This document shows, one piece after another, positions 61,243 through 64,000 of a DNA stretch of 64,000 bases (position 1 is its first letter; each line of letters starts with the position of its first letter). The notes under the pieces were generated by a model. It did not search any database, had not been told where the DNA came from, and saw nothing but the letters and a program-made list of their open reading frames with translations. Source of the stretch: Vibrio diazotrophicus (GTDB taxonomy: Bacteria; Pseudomonadota; Gammaproteobacteria; Enterobacterales; Vibrionaceae); assembly GCF_038452265.1 (NCBI RefSeq), contig NZ_CP151842.1:1488001-1552000 (forward strand). Reading direction: 5' to 3'. The translations under genes were made by a program, and so were the position numbers.

Positions 61243-62186
61243 TGACAGGAAAATTGTTGTCCAGTCGCCAACCTATCTTGGATAAGATCGTCTTTTTCTG
61301 TGCGGTACTGAGAACAGGTTCATTTCGCGAAGCAGCTCTTCAACAAGGACTTTCTCCTGCAGCAGGAAGCCGCTGGGTGAAAGAGCTTGAAGAAGCCATG
61401 TCCGTTGAGCTTATTAAAAGAAGTACCCGACAGCTGGTGGCGACTCAGGCAGGGCAGCTTCTTTATGAACGCTTTTCACCGCTGCTGCCGGATATCAATA
61501 ACTTGTGCGAAGAGGTACAGAATCTTGCGGCTGAGCAGCAAGGTGAAATCAAGATCTCCTCAACGCCTTTGTTTGCGCGCCAATATCTGACCAAAATTGT
61601 GGCGGAATATATGGAGATGCATCCTCAGGTGCATTTTCGCATCTTTATTGAAGCAGGAGACTTTGACCCTCTCACAATCGATTTTGCCTTTAGAGCCACA
61701 GCCAATTACGATGGTGATATCTCCCCTGATTCTTTGCTTGTGCGAAAGCGCGTTCTTACTGAGCCACTTTATCTCTGTGCTTCAAAACAGTATTTGCAGG
61801 AACATGGTGTGCCTGAAACCCCTGAGTTTTTAACACAGCATCGTTGCCTGTATGCGAGAACCTTATTGGGGGGAACACGCTGGAGCTTTGAACTGAATGG
61901 CAAGCAAGAATTCGTCACTATTCAGGACACACTAGAGTGTGACAACAGCGAAATGCTGCTCGATTTCGCAATGGAACACGCGGGAATTGCCTATCTGCCT
62001 CATTCACTGGTGCACAAATGCATTGAAAGCGGCGATTTGATTCAGATTTTGCCTGACTATCGCTGTGCCAGCTTTGATATTGACCTTTTGTATCGACCTC
62101 GCTCGCCGATGCCCGAACGTTGTGCTCGCTTCAAACAGTACTTGTTAGAGCGAGTGAGTGCTATGCGCAGCGAAGGGATGTTCTAG
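61239..62186 (+). CDS. LysR-family transcriptional regulator
   Basis: 315 residues. The HTH is unusual in its first helix but clear (GSFREAALQQGLSPAAGSRWVKELEEAM, residues ~25-55), then the LysR substrate-binding domain with GEIKISSTPLFARQYLTKIV and PLYLCASKQYLQEHG. The ATGA overlap ties it to the two-component pair, an uncommon three-regulator operon. The CoA-transferase gene downstream is the natural target. Confidence 0.9.
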   Translation: MMTGKLLSSRQPILDKIVFFCAVLRTGSFREAALQQGLSPAAGSRWVKELEEAMSVELIKRSTRQLVATQAGQLLYERFSPLLPDINNLCEEVQNLAAEQQGEIKISSTPLFARQYLTKIVAEYMEMHPQVHFRIFIEAGDFDPLTIDFAFRATANYDGDISPDSLLVRKRVLTEPLYLCASKQYLQEHGVPETPEFLTQHRCLYARTLLGGTRWSFELNGKQEFVTIQDTLECDNSEMLLDFAMEHAGIAYLPHSLVHKCIESGDLIQILPDYRCASFDIDLLYRPRSPMPERCARFKQYLLERVSAMRSEGMF

Positions 62187-62292
62187 CTCGGATGATTATT
62201 GCAAATTCGAAATTCACAATCTCTATATGTGCAATTATCAAAATGCTCCTTTATGTCTAACCTGAAATTCATCGAATCAAGGAAGGTGAATT

Positions 62293-63876
62293 GTGGTTAC
62301 GAAACTTACAGCAGATCAAGCAGCGCAATGGATTGAAAACGGGCAGTCAGTCATGCTCGGAGGCTTCATTGGTAGCGTGGTGCCAGAAGCCATCGAACGA
62401 GCGATTGGTGAACGGTTTCAACAGTCAGGTTTGCCGAAAGATCTCACTCTGGTTTTTGCTGCCGGTCAGGGCGATGGTAAATCACGAGCGATTAACCATC
62501 TTGCACAGCAAGGTTTGGTGAAAAGAGCCATTGGCGGACACTGGGGGCTTGTACCTAAGCTGCAACAGCTGGTGGTCGATAATCTGATCGAAGGTTACAA
62601 CCTACCCCAAGGCGTAATTTCTCATTTGTTGCGTGATAGCGCAGCCGGAAAGCCCGGTTTGTTTACCAAAGTTGGATTGGGCACTTTCGTTGACCCGCGT
62701 ATCGAAGGTGGCAAGCTTAATTCTATTACTTCTCAAGACTGGGTTCGATTGATCGAAATCGACGGTGAAGAATATCTGTTCTATAAAAAGCTTCCTATTG
62801 ATGTCGCTATTTTACGTGGCACCACCGCTGATGAAAACGGCAATATCACCATGGAAGATGAGTGTCTGATTGTTGAAAGCCTCGCAGCGGCGCAGGCTGC
62901 GACCAACAACAATGGCAAAGTGATTGTTCAGGTTAAGCAAATTGTGCCAGCGGGTAAGCTAGACCCACATCTGGTCAAAATTCCGGGCATATTCGTTGAT
63001 GCGGTTGTGGTGTGTGAAGACGTAAGCGAGCACATGCAGACGTTCGCAACCCAAATGAACCCTGAGTTTATTGGGCGAAGCAACAAACCATCGCACAGCA
63101 AAATTCTAGCCTCACATGTTGAGCAGACGGTTGAACCGGTCATTGATGCTAAAACCATTATTGCCCGACGCGCAGCAATGGAACTTAAGGCGAACTCGGT
63201 ACTTAATCTTGGCATTGGTGCGCCTGAATATATTGCGAAAGTCGCTCAGCAAGCGGGCATTCTGGATACATTCACATTAACAGTGGAACCGGGCGCCGTG
63301 GGTGGTTCTCCAGCCAGTGGATTAGATTTTGGTGCTTCCGCATTTCCTGATGCGATTATCGGGCAAGATCAAATGTTCGATTTCTATGATGGTGGTGGTG
63401 TTGATCAAGCGTTTTTGGGGCTTGCTCAATGTGATGCCAAAGGTGATATCAATGTTTCCCGATTCGGCACCAAAATCGCTGGTTGTGGCGGGTTTATCAA
63501 TATCACGCAAAACGCCAAAGAGGTGTATTTCTGCGGCACTTTCACCGCCAAAGGTTTGGATGTTCAGGTGGAAGGCGGGCAACTGCAAATCACTACTGAA
63601 GGTAGCCAAAGTAAGTTCATCTCCAAAGTCGAGCAAATCACCTTCAGTGCTCATCAGGCATTAAAAGCGAATAAGCCAGTGCTTTATATCACTGAAAGGG
63701 CGGTATTTCGGATGGTAGCGCAAGGTATAGAGCTGATAGAAGTTGCTCCGGGTATTGATGTGGAGCGCGACATTCTCCATCACATGGCCTTTAAGCCTTT
63801 GATTAGCGCTGAGTTAACAACGATGGATAGCGCAATTTTCCAACCCATATTTTCATTAAATCTGCACTCAGACTAG
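62293..63876 (+). CDS. acyl-CoA:acetate/3-ketoacid CoA-transferase (fused subunits)
   Basis: 527 residues, both CoA-transferase family I domains in one chain: N-terminal LTADQAAQWIENGQSVMLGG, VFAAGQGDGKSRAINHLAQ, GHWGLVPKLQQL; C-terminal NSVLNLGIGAPEYIAKVA and the active-site Glu in TVEPGAVGGSPASGL. Resembles YdiF/propionate CoA-transferases. Activates short-chain 2-, 3-oxo or hydroxy acids as CoA esters. GTG 62293 follows GGAAGGTG. With the SDR gene next to it, it fits 3-hydroxybutyrate or similar acid use. Confidence 0.9.
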   Translation: MVTKLTADQAAQWIENGQSVMLGGFIGSVVPEAIERAIGERFQQSGLPKDLTLVFAAGQGDGKSRAINHLAQQGLVKRAIGGHWGLVPKLQQLVVDNLIEGYNLPQGVISHLLRDSAAGKPGLFTKVGLGTFVDPRIEGGKLNSITSQDWVRLIEIDGEEYLFYKKLPIDVAILRGTTADENGNITMEDECLIVESLAAAQAATNNNGKVIVQVKQIVPAGKLDPHLVKIPGIFVDAVVVCEDVSEHMQTFATQMNPEFIGRSNKPSHSKILASHVEQTVEPVIDAKTIIARRAAMELKANSVLNLGIGAPEYIAKVAQQAGILDTFTLTVEPGAVGGSPASGLDFGASAFPDAIIGQDQMFDFYDGGGVDQAFLGLAQCDAKGDINVSRFGTKIAGCGGFINITQNAKEVYFCGTFTAKGLDVQVEGGQLQITTEGSQSKFISKVEQITFSAHQALKANKPVLYITERAVFRMVAQGIELIEVAPGIDVERDILHHMAFKPLISAELTTMDSAIFQPIFSLNLHSD

Positions 63877-63939
63877 ATATCAGAAGCGGATTAAACCCCT
63901 ACATTTCAATAAAAAAGATAAAACAAAAGGTCAGTAAAT

Positions 63940-64000
63940 ATGTTTCAAAACAAGATATGCATTGTCACAGGCGCCGCACAAGGAATCGGTAAAGCGATTG
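63940..64000 (+). CDS. short-chain dehydrogenase, start only
   Basis: ATG 63940 opens MFQNKICIVTGAAQGIGKAI, the Rossmann cofactor motif (TGAAQGIG) of an SDR, and runs off the window. Beside a CoA-transferase, a 3-hydroxybutyrate dehydrogenase is the likeliest member, but 20 residues cannot decide it. Confidence 0.75.
   Translation, partial: MFQNKICIVTGAAQGIGKAI

Overview
The window looks like a gammaproteobacterial chromosome segment, most probably a Vibrio of the Harveyi clade. This rests on the density of c-di-GMP and TRAP genes, the protein families present and the base composition; the species call is inference. About one third (1 to ~21.4 kb) is a decayed, layered mobile region. The rest (~21.5 to 64 kb) is well-kept metabolic and signalling DNA.

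Mobile region. The left edge cuts an IS3-family element that truncates a dead DMT transporter gene. Next come a periplasmic protein and a chemoreceptor that seem to have been fused by a deletion, and a HEPN-like gene broken by a stop codon. A complete IS21 element (5830-8421, 12-bp inverted ends, 5-bp target duplication TTGCT) sits inside another decayed gene. A phage- or satellite-like module follows (9925-14112): XRE repressor with twin operators, excisionase, tyrosine integrase, replication-initiation-like protein, DnaC-like loader, and two unknown genes behind a consensus LexA box. After two gene relics there is a 6.3-kb three-gene operon on the minus strand (189, 832 and 1058 codons). It encodes one catalytically complete giant tyrosine recombinase, one degenerate tyrosine-recombinase-like partner and a small unknown protein. 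It lies right beside a 3'-terminal tRNA fragment (to 21436), which probably marks the attachment site and the island boundary. This trio is the best candidate here for an under-described system.

Signalling block (21.9-31.7 kb). A PilZ protein, a receiver-CheC/CheX protein coupled to a PAS-GGDEF cyclase, a DMT exporter, pxpBC, and a receiver-DUF3369-GGDEF-EAL protein translationally coupled to a sensor kinase.

Uronate block (31.8-42.6 kb). kduI plus a TRAP transporter on the plus strand, an IclR/KdgR-type regulator, and eda, kdgK, a DhuI-like isomerase and kduD on the minus strand. Together they import unsaturated uronates (from pectin or glycosaminoglycans) and take them through DKI, DKII, KDG and KDPG to pyruvate and glyceraldehyde-3-phosphate. 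Two unrelated isomerases for the same step are present, and KdgR-like operators lie before kduI and kduD.

Ureide block (45-53.2 kb). A PuuE allantoinase with a GntR regulator diverges from an operon of transporter, amidase, gamma-glutamyltransferase-like oxamate hydrolase, ureidoglycine transaminase and allantoate amidohydrolase. This resembles the Klebsiella hpx purine route. TGTATAC-centred palindromes fill the divergent promoter region.

Right end (53.3-64 kb). An SbmA-like transporter, a branched-chain aminotransferase, a second TRAP system, a divergent sCache kinase/response regulator/LysR set, a CoA-transferase and the start of an SDR dehydrogenase. This points to short-chain keto- or hydroxy-acid use.
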